A stretch of DNA of 64,000 bases from Hymenobacter wooponensis (lineage in GTDB: Bacteria; Bacteroidota; Bacteroidia; Cytophagales; Hymenobacteraceae). Location: positions 496,001 to 560,000 of the forward strand of contig NZ_SRKZ01000002.1 of the NCBI RefSeq assembly GCF_004745865.1. The letters run 5' to 3'. Position 1 is the stretch's first letter. The number at the start of each line of letters is the position of its first letter. Below are positions 40,087 to 48,978 of this stretch, piece by piece. The notes beneath the pieces are model-generated. The model saw nothing but the letters and a program-made list of their open reading frames with translations, did not search any database and had not been told where the DNA came from. Position numbers and translations under genes: made by a program.

Positions 40087-42171
40087 ATGGAAGAAACCAA
40101 ACAGGTTCGTCCTCAGCTGCTAAACCGCGAATTGAGCTGGTTGGCCTTCAACCGCCGCGTATTGCAGGAAGCGCAGAACCCGGAGGTTCCGCTGCTGGAG
40201 CGCATTAAGTTCTTGGCTATTTTCTCCAGCAACCTCGACGAGTACTTCAAGGTACGTGTGGCCACGCTACGCCGCCTGGTGAAGCTGAAAAAAAAGACCC
40301 GCGCCAAGCTGGGCGAAGACCCTACCGTGCAGCTGCAGGACCTGCTGGCCGAGGTAGGCCGGCAGCAGCAGGAGTTTGGCGAAACCTTCCGCAACGGCAT
40401 TCTGCCGGAGCTGCGCCACCAGCACATTCACTTGGTATCGGAGCACGACCTGACGAACGAGCAACACCAGTGGGTATTGCAGTACTTCCGTGAGCACGTG
40501 CAGGATTTGCTTTCGCCCATCATCCTCGATGATAACCTGCACCACCTGTTCCTGCGCGACCAGAGTGTGTACCTCACCTTCTTCCTCAGCCATCCGCTTG
40601 CCAAGAAGAAGCACGATGAGGAGCGGATTATCGTGATGGAGCTACCCACCAAGCGCCACGGCAGCCGCTTTGTGCAACTGCCCGCTCAGGGGGAAGAGAA
40701 GTACGTGATGTTCCTCGACGACGTAATTCGGTGCGGGGCCTCAGAATTATTTCCGAAGTACGAGAAGGTGCAGGTGCATGCCCTGAAACTTTCCCGCGAT
40801 GCCGAGCTGGACATTCAGGAGGAAGTTTCGGGCAATATGCTCGCCAAAATCAAAAGCAGCCTGCAAAAGCGCGAAACCGGCTACCCTGCCCGCCTGCTCT
40901 ACGACCCCGCCATGCCCCAGGAGGTGCTGCGGGCCATTATGCAGAAAACCGGCATTGGCAAGGAAGAGCTGGTAGAGGGCAGCCGCTACCACAACTTCCG
41001 CGACTTCTTCGGCTTCCCTGATCTAGGTCTCTCCCACCTCAAGTACGAGGTTCAGCCGCCTCTGCCTCATCCCACGCTGCCCCGCACGGGCAAGCTGCTG
41101 CCGGCCATTGCCCAGCGCGACCACCTACTAAGCCCGCCCTACCAGTCCTTCGACTACGTAACGCGGCTGATTACTGAAGCCGCAAAAGACCCACAGGTAA
41201 GCGGCATCAGCATCACGCTGTACCGAGTATCCAGCAAGAGCGAGGTGGCCAAGGCGCTGCTGAAAGCCGCCAAAAACGGCAAGCAGGTGACGGTGGTGGT
41301 AGAGCTAAAGGCCCGCTTCGATGAGGAGTCGAACATGTTTTGGGCAGAGAAGCTCCAGAAGGCCGGCGCCAACGTCATCTATGGTATTCCTGACCTTAAG
41401 GTGCACAGCAAACTACTGCTGATTACCCGCGGGGAAGAAGGCCAGAATAAGCTGTATGCGTATCTCAGCACGGGCAACTTCAATGAGGTAACCAGCCAGA
41501 TTTACGCTGACCACGGCGTGTTTACCGCTAACCCTGCCCTTACCCATGAGGTGGCGGAGGTTTTCCGGTATTTCCATGACCGCCAAGACAAAACCGGCGT
41601 GTTTAAGCACCTGCTGGTGGCCCCCTTTGAGCTGCGCGAGAAGCTGGTAGCCCTTATTGATCATGAGATAGCGCTGGCGCAGAAGGGCAAAGAGGCCTAC
41701 ATCATTCTGAAGCTAAATGCCCTACAGGATGAGCGCATGATTCTGAAGCTGTACGAGGCTAGCCAGGCAGGTGTGCGAATAGAGCTGCTGATCCGGGGCA
41801 TCTCCTGCGTGATTCCTGACTTGCCCGGGCAGAGCGAAAACATCAGCCAACGTGGCCTAGTAGACCGCTACCTGGAGCACGCCCGCGTGTACGTGTTTGG
41901 CAATGGCGGGCACGAGAAAGTGTACGTAGCTTCCTCCGACTGGATGGCCCGTAACCTGGACCGCCGCGTGGAAGTGGCCTTCCCCATTCTGCAAGACGAC
42001 CTGCGGGCCGAAGTACGCCATCTGCTAGACCTACAGCGCCAAGACAACGTGAAGTCGCGGGACTGCCACAACAACTTCATCGGCCAAGACGATGTAGAGG
42101 CCGGCAAGGTTCGGGCGCAGTTTGAGACCTATGAATACCTGAAAAAGCTAAGTCAAGAGAAGCGCAAGTAG
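40087..42171 (+). CDS. ppk1: Polyphosphate kinase 1
   Basis: 694 aa from the ATG at 40087. The N-terminal domain starts LNRELSWLAFNRRVLQEA and SNLDEYFKVRVATLR. The middle domain holds FQSFDYV-like PYQSFDYVTRLITEAAKDP. The autophosphorylated His is in LKVHSKLLLITR near residue 440, with the second conserved His in GHEKVYVASSDWMARNLDRRVEV split by Ser-Asp, near 609. Length and motif order match the family. It makes long-chain polyphosphate from ATP. Probably cotranscribed with sixA. No ppx is nearby. Ends in a strong terminator. Confidence 0.97.
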   Translation: MEETKQVRPQLLNRELSWLAFNRRVLQEAQNPEVPLLERIKFLAIFSSNLDEYFKVRVATLRRLVKLKKKTRAKLGEDPTVQLQDLLAEVGRQQQEFGETFRNGILPELRHQHIHLVSEHDLTNEQHQWVLQYFREHVQDLLSPIILDDNLHHLFLRDQSVYLTFFLSHPLAKKKHDEERIIVMELPTKRHGSRFVQLPAQGEEKYVMFLDDVIRCGASELFPKYEKVQVHALKLSRDAELDIQEEVSGNMLAKIKSSLQKRETGYPARLLYDPAMPQEVLRAIMQKTGIGKEELVEGSRYHNFRDFFGFPDLGLSHLKYEVQPPLPHPTLPRTGKLLPAIAQRDHLLSPPYQSFDYVTRLITEAAKDPQVSGISITLYRVSSKSEVAKALLKAAKNGKQVTVVVELKARFDEESNMFWAEKLQKAGANVIYGIPDLKVHSKLLLITRGEEGQNKLYAYLSTGNFNEVTSQIYADHGVFTANPALTHEVAEVFRYFHDRQDKTGVFKHLLVAPFELREKLVALIDHEIALAQKGKEAYIILKLNALQDERMILKLYEASQAGVRIELLIRGISCVIPDLPGQSENISQRGLVDRYLEHARVYVFGNGGHEKVYVASSDWMARNLDRRVEVAFPILQDDLRAEVRHLLDLQRQDNVKSRDCHNNFIGQDDVEAGKVRAQFETYEYLKKLSQEKRK

Positions 42172-42195
42172 TTTTTCTCAGGCATAAGAGCACGC

Positions 42196-42225
42196 AAAGC
42201 CCCATCCTACCAGATGGGGCTTTTT
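42196..42225 (+). terminator. Terminator of ppk1
   Basis: Stem AAAGCCCCATC/GATGGGGCTTT with a T run, 24 bases past the stop codon. Confidence 0.9.
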
Positions 42226-42352
42226 GGTGGGGCAAGGAGCAGTACCGTCGGTTTCTGGTGGGGCTTGCATCATGAAACTTTGTACCAACTCCTGCTTATG
42301 GCAGGCGTACAGGTTAACTGAACTATCCTCCTCACAACCAACCCTAACCTGC

Positions 42353-43432
42353 ATGGACAGTATTAAAGCTAAAGGCTACGGGGCCTCCAATTCCATCTTC
42401 AGCGGTCTGTCTGAGATGGAGTTTGAGCGCCACGCACCCAAAGAAGATGAAGTACACATTGAGGTGCTCTACTGCGGCGTGTGCCATTCTGATTTGCACC
42501 AGGTAAAAAACGACTGGAGCAACACCATTTACCCCTGCGTGCCCGGCCACGAGGTTATTGGCCGGGTAGTGCAGGCCGGCAGCGGCGTTACTAAGTTTAA
42601 GGTAGGCGACCTTGTGGGCGTGGGCTGCATGATTGACTCTTGTGGCAGCTGCTCGCCGTGCCGCGACAAGGAGGAGAATTACTGTGAAGGCCCCGTAAGC
42701 TGGACGGCCACCTACAACGGCTACATGAAGCCCGATGGCAGCGGCTTTAACACCTACGGCGGCTACTCCACCGACATTGTGGTGAAAGAGTCGTTTGTGC
42801 TCCGCATCCCGGATACGCTTGATGTGCAAGCCGTAGCGCCCATTTTGTGCGCCGGCGTTACCACGTACGCGCCCCTCAAGCACTGGAACATCAAGCAGGG
42901 CAACGCCGTGGGCGTGGTGGGTTTGGGTGGCCTAGGCCACATGGCCGTGCAGTTGGCCGCCGCCATGGGAGCTGAGGTAACGGTGGTTACCTCTACCAAG
43001 GAAAAGCAGGAAGACGCCATTAAGCTAGGCGCGCGCCACGTGCTTATTTCCTCTGATAAGGACGCCCTAAAGCAGCACGAACTCAGCCTCGACTTTATCA
43101 TCAACACTATTCCCGATAGCTACGACATCAACGAGTACGTATCGTTGCTGAAGCGCGATGGTACTATTGTGGCCGTAGGCCTGCTTGGGCCCTACAAAAA
43201 GCCGCTCAACAATATGGAGGTGGCCATGCACCGCCGCTCGGTGGCAGGCTCCATCATTGGGAGCATTCAGGAAACCCAGGAAGTGCTGGATTTCTGCGCC
43301 CAGCACAACATTCTGCCGGAGGTAGAGATGATCAAGATGCAGGACATCAACAAGGCCTTCGACAAGATGCAAGACGAAGAGGTACACTACCGCTACGTCA
43401 TTGATATGCAGTCGTTGAAGGAACCGGCCTAG
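42353..43432 (+). CDS. Zinc-dependent alcohol dehydrogenase (YahK/CAD-like)
   Basis: 359 aa from the ATG at 42353. Catalytic zinc ligands are Cys in YCGVCHSDLHQV and His in PGHEVIG, with a third ligand in CAGVTTYAP. The structural zinc site is CGSCSPCRDKEENYC with four Cys. The Rossmann motif VGLGGLGHMAVQLA and TSTKEKQEDA follow; Ser in STK favours NADPH (inference). The sequence resembles YahK and cinnamyl-alcohol-dehydrogenase-like enzymes that reduce aldehydes. Single gene between two terminators. Confidence 0.94.
   Translation: MDSIKAKGYGASNSIFSGLSEMEFERHAPKEDEVHIEVLYCGVCHSDLHQVKNDWSNTIYPCVPGHEVIGRVVQAGSGVTKFKVGDLVGVGCMIDSCGSCSPCRDKEENYCEGPVSWTATYNGYMKPDGSGFNTYGGYSTDIVVKESFVLRIPDTLDVQAVAPILCAGVTTYAPLKHWNIKQGNAVGVVGLGGLGHMAVQLAAAMGAEVTVVTSTKEKQEDAIKLGARHVLISSDKDALKQHELSLDFIINTIPDSYDINEYVSLLKRDGTIVAVGLLGPYKKPLNNMEVAMHRRSVAGSIIGSIQETQEVLDFCAQHNILPEVEMIKMQDINKAFDKMQDEEVHYRYVIDMQSLKEPA
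42929..42938. repeat. Iterated palindrome GGCCTAGGCC
   Basis: Full 10-mer in the Rossmann-motif coding part of the alcohol dehydrogenase gene (encodes Gly-Leu-Gly of GGLGH). Confidence 0.9.
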
Positions 43433-43452
43433 CCTCCTAATTCTTATGTAGT

Positions 43453-43490
43453 ACAAAGGCCCCGGTGCTTGTTTGCACCGGGGCCTTTGT
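43453..43490. terminator. Terminator between convergent alcohol dehydrogenase and DUF6268 genes
   Basis: Stem ACAAAGGCCCCGGTGC/GCACCGGGGCCTTTGT, nine-base or shorter loop. Confidence 0.9.
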
Positions 43491-43534
43491 GTACTTGGGC
43501 TGTGGCAGCCTGGCATGAGCCATAAAGGCTTGTA

Positions 43535-44656
43535 TTACTTATCTACCGTCTTTTTCAGGAATTTGCGCGGGGGCACAATGAATAGCTCGAGCGAGGCGTA
43601 GGGCGCGCCAGCTAGCTTACTGTCTACGATTTTGAACCGGTTATCGTTGGTACGGTCGAAGGCATCGAAAGCGTAGTTGTAACGGTAGCCACCTTCCAGC
43701 CCAAACCACAGGAAGTCATAAATCTCCCGCTCCCAGCGACCCCGGAATTTAACCTCCGTTTCCCGTAGCTCCAGCGTACGCAGATCAATGGCGTTTTCGC
43801 GGCGCAGCGGTTGCCGCAGCTTAATGATATAGTTGAAACCATCAACGGAGTAACCCGCAAAGAACAGGGAGCGCGGCGACGCATTATAGCGCATAGTAAT
43901 GCGAGCCGGGAACAGCGCCTCTACCCCCCACCGGTTGTTGAAGGTGCGGTTATACAGCACGGCCGGGTAAATACTCTGTCGCCCAAAGGTGTAGCCTAGC
44001 TGCAGGCCTACCCCCCAAGAAAAGGTTGGGCTACGCTTCCAGCCGTACAGAAATTCCGAAGACACTCGTAAGTAGTCACGCACGCTTAGCTCCGAGGAAG
44101 TGTAGTCGCCGCTTAGCTCACCCTTAATGCGGAAAATGTACCAGTTCACCTCGTTTACGGGCCGGATAACCGCTATTTGGCTTCCTAACGTTTTGAGGCC
44201 TTTGTTCTCAATGTTGTCGTAGAGCTCATAGCCCGTGGGGTACTCACGAAACTTAAACTCTTCCCGCTCATAGTTGACCCCCAATATTACTTTAAGGTGG
44301 GGGCGGTTCCAGAATGGGATGTACCCTTTTATCACCAACCGGGCATTTTTCTCCGCCTGCGAGCGGTAATCATTCAGGCCTACTGCTTTCCCATCGGAGT
44401 TGATGTTGAAGCGGGGCATGCGCTCATAGTGAAAGATGAGGCCTTTGCTAGGTCCCATTCCCAGCACCGAGGGAGTAGCAAACTCCTGGGCATTAACGGC
44501 AGCAGTTGTATCACCGGCTGGCGGTGCGGGTGGAGGATATACTGGTGGAGTTGTAGGCGTAATCTGTGCCTGTGCAGCCACCGCCCCTCCAAGCAGAACA
44601 GTAACCATGGTCAGCGGACGAGATACCCGCTTAAACAGCGTCGAGAATACGGTCAT
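43535..44656 (-). CDS. Outer-membrane beta-barrel protein, DUF6268-like
   Basis: 373 aa from the ATG at 44656, which gives a signal peptide (TMVTVLLGGAVAAQAQ). A Pro/Thr-rich linker follows. From about residue 90 on there are alternating amphipathic strands (YERMPRFNINSDGKAVG, ARLVIKGYIPFWNRPHLK, WYIFRIKGELSGDYTS, FSWGVGLQLGYTFG, FNNRWGVEALFPARITMR). The end PRKFLKKTVDK is not a usual barrel terminus. The pattern matches DUF6268-like porin-type proteins of Bacteroidota. It lies downstream of the giant phosphatase gene, separated by a perfect hairpin, so partial coupling is possible. Confidence 0.75.
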   Translation of the reverse strand: MTVFSTLFKRVSRPLTMVTVLLGGAVAAQAQITPTTPPVYPPPAPPAGDTTAAVNAQEFATPSVLGMGPSKGLIFHYERMPRFNINSDGKAVGLNDYRSQAEKNARLVIKGYIPFWNRPHLKVILGVNYEREEFKFREYPTGYELYDNIENKGLKTLGSQIAVIRPVNEVNWYIFRIKGELSGDYTSSELSVRDYLRVSSEFLYGWKRSPTFSWGVGLQLGYTFGRQSIYPAVLYNRTFNNRWGVEALFPARITMRYNASPRSLFFAGYSVDGFNYIIKLRQPLRRENAIDLRTLELRETEVKFRGRWEREIYDFLWFGLEGGYRYNYAFDAFDRTNDNRFKIVDSKLAGAPYASLELFIVPPRKFLKKTVDK

Positions 44657-44684
44657 AACAAGAAAAATGGAGGGAGCTAAACGA

Positions 44685-44719
44685 CGAAAAGACGTTAGGC
44701 TAGCCTTAACGTCTTTTCG
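44685..44719 (-). terminator. Long palindromic hairpin after the giant phosphatase gene
   Basis: Arms CGAAAAGACGTTA and TAACGTCTTTTCG pair perfectly around a GCTAGC-centred core. It lies between the two minus-strand genes and may act as terminator or attenuator. Confidence 0.7.
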
Positions 44720-44792
44720 CGAAAAAGGATGAGGCAAAAGCAGGGTGGCGGCCTTGCTAGGCCATTATTCCTAGCGAAGGCACGCCATTTTA

Positions 44793-47700
44793 CTAGAACA
44801 GGAAGTCGAAGCCTACAAACACCAGGTTTTCCTCTCCTACCGAGTAGGTAGCGTTAACAACCGCTTGCTTCAGGATGTCAACCCAAACACCACCACCTAC
44901 GGCCGTGTGGAAGGCCTTTAGGCCAGTCTGGGTATCGTAGTGGGTATACACCCGAGCAGCATCAGCGAGGCCTAGGATACCAAATTTACCGGGCACCAAG
45001 TACGCATTGAAGGTGAAGAGCTGAATGCGCACTTCGCCGTTGGCGTACACAGAGCTGCGGCCGGCATAACGAGTGCGGCGGTAACCACGCAGGTTAGTGG
45101 TGCCACCCAGGGTATTAGCCTGGTAGAAACGGTAGTCGCCGAGGTTGCGGTTAGCCCCGATGCGGCCCGCCCAGGTCAGCTGGAAGGGGAAGTTGGGCGA
45201 GAGGTAGAACCGTGCCTCCGTGGTTAGGCGGCCGTAGCTGAGCTTCTCTCCGTTGAGCTGGTAGTTATACTCCGCCGAGTTGTAGAGGCGCAGGCCTATG
45301 CGCGGGTTCTTAGGCGAAGAGCTGGCATCGAGGTTCAAGTACGCCTTACCACCCAGGTAGCGGTTCAGCCCAAAGTCGGAACTCCGGATACCCACGGCCG
45401 AGGTGCCGATGATGCCGTTGCCGTTCTCGTCTAGGCCAGCGGCAATCTCACTACCAATTTGGTCACGGTCGACGCGGAACTGGTCGTACTGCGGACCGAA
45501 GCCTAGCTGCAAGAAGCTAAACAGGCTTTTCTCCAGCATAGGCGCCACGTACAACCGCGAGAACCGGATGCGGTAGGTGTCGTTGATGTCGCGGTTACGA
45601 ATGCGGCCGCCTCCATCGTTATCTTCGGCTAGGCGGTTGCGGGTGTTGTTGCCAAGGCCGAAGTAGTTATACAGCAGCTGCGGGCCGTAGAGCTGGGCAG
45701 TTACGCGCAAATCCAGCTTCCCGAAAATATCCACGTAGTGGCCTAGGTAGCGCACATTGTAGGCACTCTGCGAAGGCGAGTAGTTGGCGGCTATGCTCTG
45801 CTCGGTAGCGTACGGCTCCTTACGGAAACCATAGGTACGGTAGATGAGGCCACCGCCCACAAACACCCGGTCGTCTATATTGTACCCGAAGTACGCTGTG
45901 GGCCCCAGGTAGTTTAGCGTATAGTCTTTGCGGTCGGTGCGGGTGTGCACGTCGTAGCGGCTTACATCAATCCCGGGCTCCAGGCGTAGGCGGGCGTCCT
46001 TTCCGGCTACAATGGTGTTGCTCGTATCGGCGTCGTAAATGTGCAGCTTGTGGCTGATGCCCGACACATTCGAGCGGTTCGTGATGCTGTCCTTATCGGT
46101 GCCGCCAATGATGCGCACCTTTGCCCCGCGCTTCACGTCGCCTTTCACGTCATAAATGTCCTCGCCGGCAAAGCCGTACAACCGGATTTCCTTGGTAACC
46201 TTGTTGTCGAAGGTGCGGTCGAAGAGCATTTTGGTGAGTTGCCCTTCCTTGTTGATCTTCTGCACCGTTACGTGCGTCTTATCATCGGGCAGGCGCTCCA
46301 CCACAAACTTCTCGCGCTTCTTAGAGCCTTTCACCTCCGTCACGCGGCTCACCATGGCATAGTAATCAGCCGCTACTTCGGGCAGCAGGTCACGCCGGCT
46401 TTTCAGCTTAGCAATAATCTCGGGGCCATGCAGGTCGTAGATCTGCTTAGGCCACCGCTCCCGGAATGCTTTCTCAATTACGTCGTCAGTCAGGGAAGCC
46501 TTCAGCTCCTCGGCCTGCTTTACCCAATCTTCCTTAGTCACCGAAGCCAGGTATACCCGGTCGTTGCTCAGAGCCGTTAGGTTGAGGCCTTTCCAGTCGG
46601 CGTAGTCCTTCCCGAAGTTCTGGAAGTTCCGGATAGCCCACTTGCGCGAGGCCAGATACGGGAACAACCCGTCGCCCTTGAAGAAGGCAACGTCGCGGTC
46701 TTCGGGTACGGCCGTGAATTTCCGGTCACCGTCCTTATCTTTTTTCTCAGCCCAGCGCCACTGGTCTTCGTGCCGGTCCCAGTCGCCAATCCACATATCG
46801 AACAGGCGGGAGCGGGCAAAGGCCTTCTCGTTAACGCGGTTGTCGTTGTCGTCGGTAATGCGCTCAAACACCTTATCGGTGCCCACCAGGTTCTTGGCGT
46901 TGCCCAGGCTTTCCACGTTGCTCTGGTCGTCCTTGGCATCTTCTTCAATAGCGCCCGGCGTGTTGGCAAAGCGCGGCAGGTAGATACCCAGCAAGGGGTC
47001 TTGCGGAATGTAGCGCAGCTCGGGGTTGGTGTGCAGAATGCCCGCAGCCGTAGCCAGCGGAGGCAGCGGCAACGAACCCAACGGATGCTGGGCCGAAATC
47101 TGATCCTGCAGAATATCGGCCGCGGCCCCCGTGCGTAAGGCCTCCGGCAGTACCGCCGAAGGGTCTTTGTTGAGGCTACGGATGGTGAAGTTGCGGCCCT
47201 CCTCATTGCGTACTTTCAGCGAGGCCGTCTGCTTACCACCGCCAATTTTGTAGGGCGTTAGGCCACCTTTCTCGGTAGCCAGATCTAGCACCGGAAACTT
47301 AATGGGCGTAGCCCACTCCTTGCGGTAATGGTCCCCAAACAGGAAACGGTGGAACTTGCCCGCCTCATTGTACTGCGGGTGGATAGCCGTAGTAACGGTG
47401 CTGTCGCGGAAGTTAGGGCGGTTAAGAGCTGGCGCTCTATTCGTTTCCTGAGCAGCCGTGGCAGCTTGCAGCGCATACATGGGCGTGCGGAACACGCGCC
47501 GTGCGGTTTCACCCTTGCCTTCCGGAATGAAATACTCCACCCACACCTGGCCATCCTGGTAGTAGTTTACGCGGGCAAAACCCTTCTCTTTGTCTGAGAA
47601 TAGCGCATCACCACCGTTACCGGGCTTTACGTGCTGGGTTTTACAGCCGGAGCCACTAACAATGTGGTTGAGGTTGCCTTCCTTGAAAAACTGCAGATTG

Positions 47701-48710
47701 TGCTCGTGGCCCGCCGCATACACCACATTTGGGTACTTCTGGAAAATCTCCAGCATCCCCTTTTTGTAGGCCTGGTACAGCGGGTGCGCAATGTCTTGGC
47801 TCACGCCCCCGTACTTGCGCGCAAATGGGTAAATACTGCCAATGACGGGCAAAGGCAGGAAAGCATACTTATAGACGATAGACAGCGGAAAGAAATGGTC
47901 GCCCAAGGTGAAGTAGCCGCCATGGATGCCATCGGAGAACAGTGGGTGGTGCGCCACCACCATGATGTTCTTATCCTTGTTGCGGGCAATGATGTCTTCG
48001 AGCTGGGTGAAGAAATCTGTCTCATTAGCTACGCCGCAGCCGCTGTTCGCCCCGTAGGGCCGCTCTCCGTTGGTCTGCAAAAACCACTGCGAGTTTACCG
48101 CAATCAGCACCAGGTCATCCTGCAGCCGCACCTCAAAGGGCCCTGGGCAGGCATCGCGAGGAATAAAGAAGTCGCCGGTGTAGGAGAAAGCCACCGAGTC
48201 TTTGGTCATGTAACTCTCCACGAACCGCTGCTCTCGGTTTACCTGCTCCACGCCCCCACGTAAGCCCTGCTTCCAGTCGTGGTTGCCAGGAATCATGTAC
48301 TTCTCGCCGGCGTAATTCCGCAGGATGTCCAACTGGTCCGAGATACGTCGCTCTGATACTTCCCGGTCGTAGGCCCCTTCTTCGGGCATTCCGTACTCAT
48401 AGATGTTGTCGCCCAGGAACACCGTAGTGCTACGGTTGCCGGCGGCCAGCATCTGCTTGCGCATATAGTTCAACGAGGGCTCCCCCCCTTCTTCCTGGGC
48501 AATAGGCTTACCCACATCGCCAATTAGAAATACAGTATAGCGAATGGTGGAGCTATCGGGTGGAGTTTTCGCCTCCCAGTTTTCGCCTCCATTGCGGTAA
48601 TTAGGTCGGGTTGGGTGTGCCGTCTGGTCAGGCTTCTGAGCCAGCGTCACGGGTATAGTGCCACCAGCCAATAACATCAGCAGGCCGCAGGACAGAAAAT
48701 GTCTTCTCAT
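44793..48710 (-). CDS. Metallophosphoesterase with kinase-like middle region and outer-membrane barrel
   Basis: 1305 aa from the ATG at 48710 (an upstream ATG adds seven residues). A signal peptide precedes a calcineurin-type phosphoesterase (residues about 60-370): VFLIGDVGK, FLGDNIYEYG, IPGNHDW, VVAHHPLFSDG and AGHEHNLQ form the full metal-site set. Residues about 470-690 carry SLKVRNEEGRNFTIRSL, then DMWIGDWDRHEDQWRWA and FTAVPEDRDVAFF, a pattern like CotH/HipA-type kinases. The last 350 residues form a BamA/D15-like barrel (LRGYRRTRYAGRS near the end). It is probably an outer-membrane protein with exposed or periplasmic enzyme modules. Barrel and phosphatase are well supported; the kinase-like call is inference. 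Confidence 0.82.
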   Translation of the reverse strand: MRRHFLSCGLLMLLAGGTIPVTLAQKPDQTAHPTRPNYRNGGENWEAKTPPDSSTIRYTVFLIGDVGKPIAQEEGGEPSLNYMRKQMLAAGNRSTTVFLGDNIYEYGMPEEGAYDREVSERRISDQLDILRNYAGEKYMIPGNHDWKQGLRGGVEQVNREQRFVESYMTKDSVAFSYTGDFFIPRDACPGPFEVRLQDDLVLIAVNSQWFLQTNGERPYGANSGCGVANETDFFTQLEDIIARNKDKNIMVVAHHPLFSDGIHGGYFTLGDHFFPLSIVYKYAFLPLPVIGSIYPFARKYGGVSQDIAHPLYQAYKKGMLEIFQKYPNVVYAAGHEHNLQFFKEGNLNHIVSGSGCKTQHVKPGNGGDALFSDKEKGFARVNYYQDGQVWVEYFIPEGKGETARRVFRTPMYALQAATAAQETNRAPALNRPNFRDSTVTTAIHPQYNEAGKFHRFLFGDHYRKEWATPIKFPVLDLATEKGGLTPYKIGGGKQTASLKVRNEEGRNFTIRSLNKDPSAVLPEALRTGAAADILQDQISAQHPLGSLPLPPLATAAGILHTNPELRYIPQDPLLGIYLPRFANTPGAIEEDAKDDQSNVESLGNAKNLVGTDKVFERITDDNDNRVNEKAFARSRLFDMWIGDWDRHEDQWRWAEKKDKDGDRKFTAVPEDRDVAFFKGDGLFPYLASRKWAIRNFQNFGKDYADWKGLNLTALSNDRVYLASVTKEDWVKQAEELKASLTDDVIEKAFRERWPKQIYDLHGPEIIAKLKSRRDLLPEVAADYYAMVSRVTEVKGSKKREKFVVERLPDDKTHVTVQKINKEGQLTKMLFDRTFDNKVTKEIRLYGFAGEDIYDVKGDVKRGAKVRIIGGTDKDSITNRSNVSGISHKLHIYDADTSNTIVAGKDARLRLEPGIDVSRYDVHTRTDRKDYTLNYLGPTAYFGYNIDDRVFVGGGLIYRTYGFRKEPYATEQSIAANYSPSQSAYNVRYLGHYVDIFGKLDLRVTAQLYGPQLLYNYFGLGNNTRNRLAEDNDGGGRIRNRDINDTYRIRFSRLYVAPMLEKSLFSFLQLGFGPQYDQFRVDRDQIGSEIAAGLDENGNGIIGTSAVGIRSSDFGLNRYLGGKAYLNLDASSSPKNPRIGLRLYNSAEYNYQLNGEKLSYGRLTTEARFYLSPNFPFQLTWAGRIGANRNLGDYRFYQANTLGGTTNLRGYRRTRYAGRSSVYANGEVRIQLFTFNAYLVPGKFGILGLADAARVYTHYDTQTGLKAFHTAVGGGVWVDILKQAVVNATYSVGEENLVFVGFDFLF

Positions 48711-48978
48711 AAAGGGCGAGAGAGTAAACAAAAAAGGAGCAAAAGCCTGTTACTTGCTGTTACTATACGAGAGTTAACAGGCGGCAGAAAGTAGGGTTGC
48801 AGTAAATACGATAAACTTGCTGTTTACCGCTACTTTTCCAAGACGAAGTAGGGGGTGCCTGCCCTACGCAAATCATCCGGCTGCGGTTGGGCTTCCCCAC
48901 TGCAAAACCTGTACAGCGCAGCTACGTTCTAAGCCGTACGGGTCTGCTGGCCGGCACTTTTTTATTATTTTCCGCTAC

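Noticed and set aside
46041..48263. Several open frames opposite the giant phosphatase gene
   Set aside because: No domain or start signal; explained by codon composition of the real gene.
48817..48978. N-terminal extension of the HD-PycTM protein
   Set aside because: The extra 54 residues look random, Arg/Cys-rich, and lie in a divergent promoter gap; the ATG at 48979 fits better.
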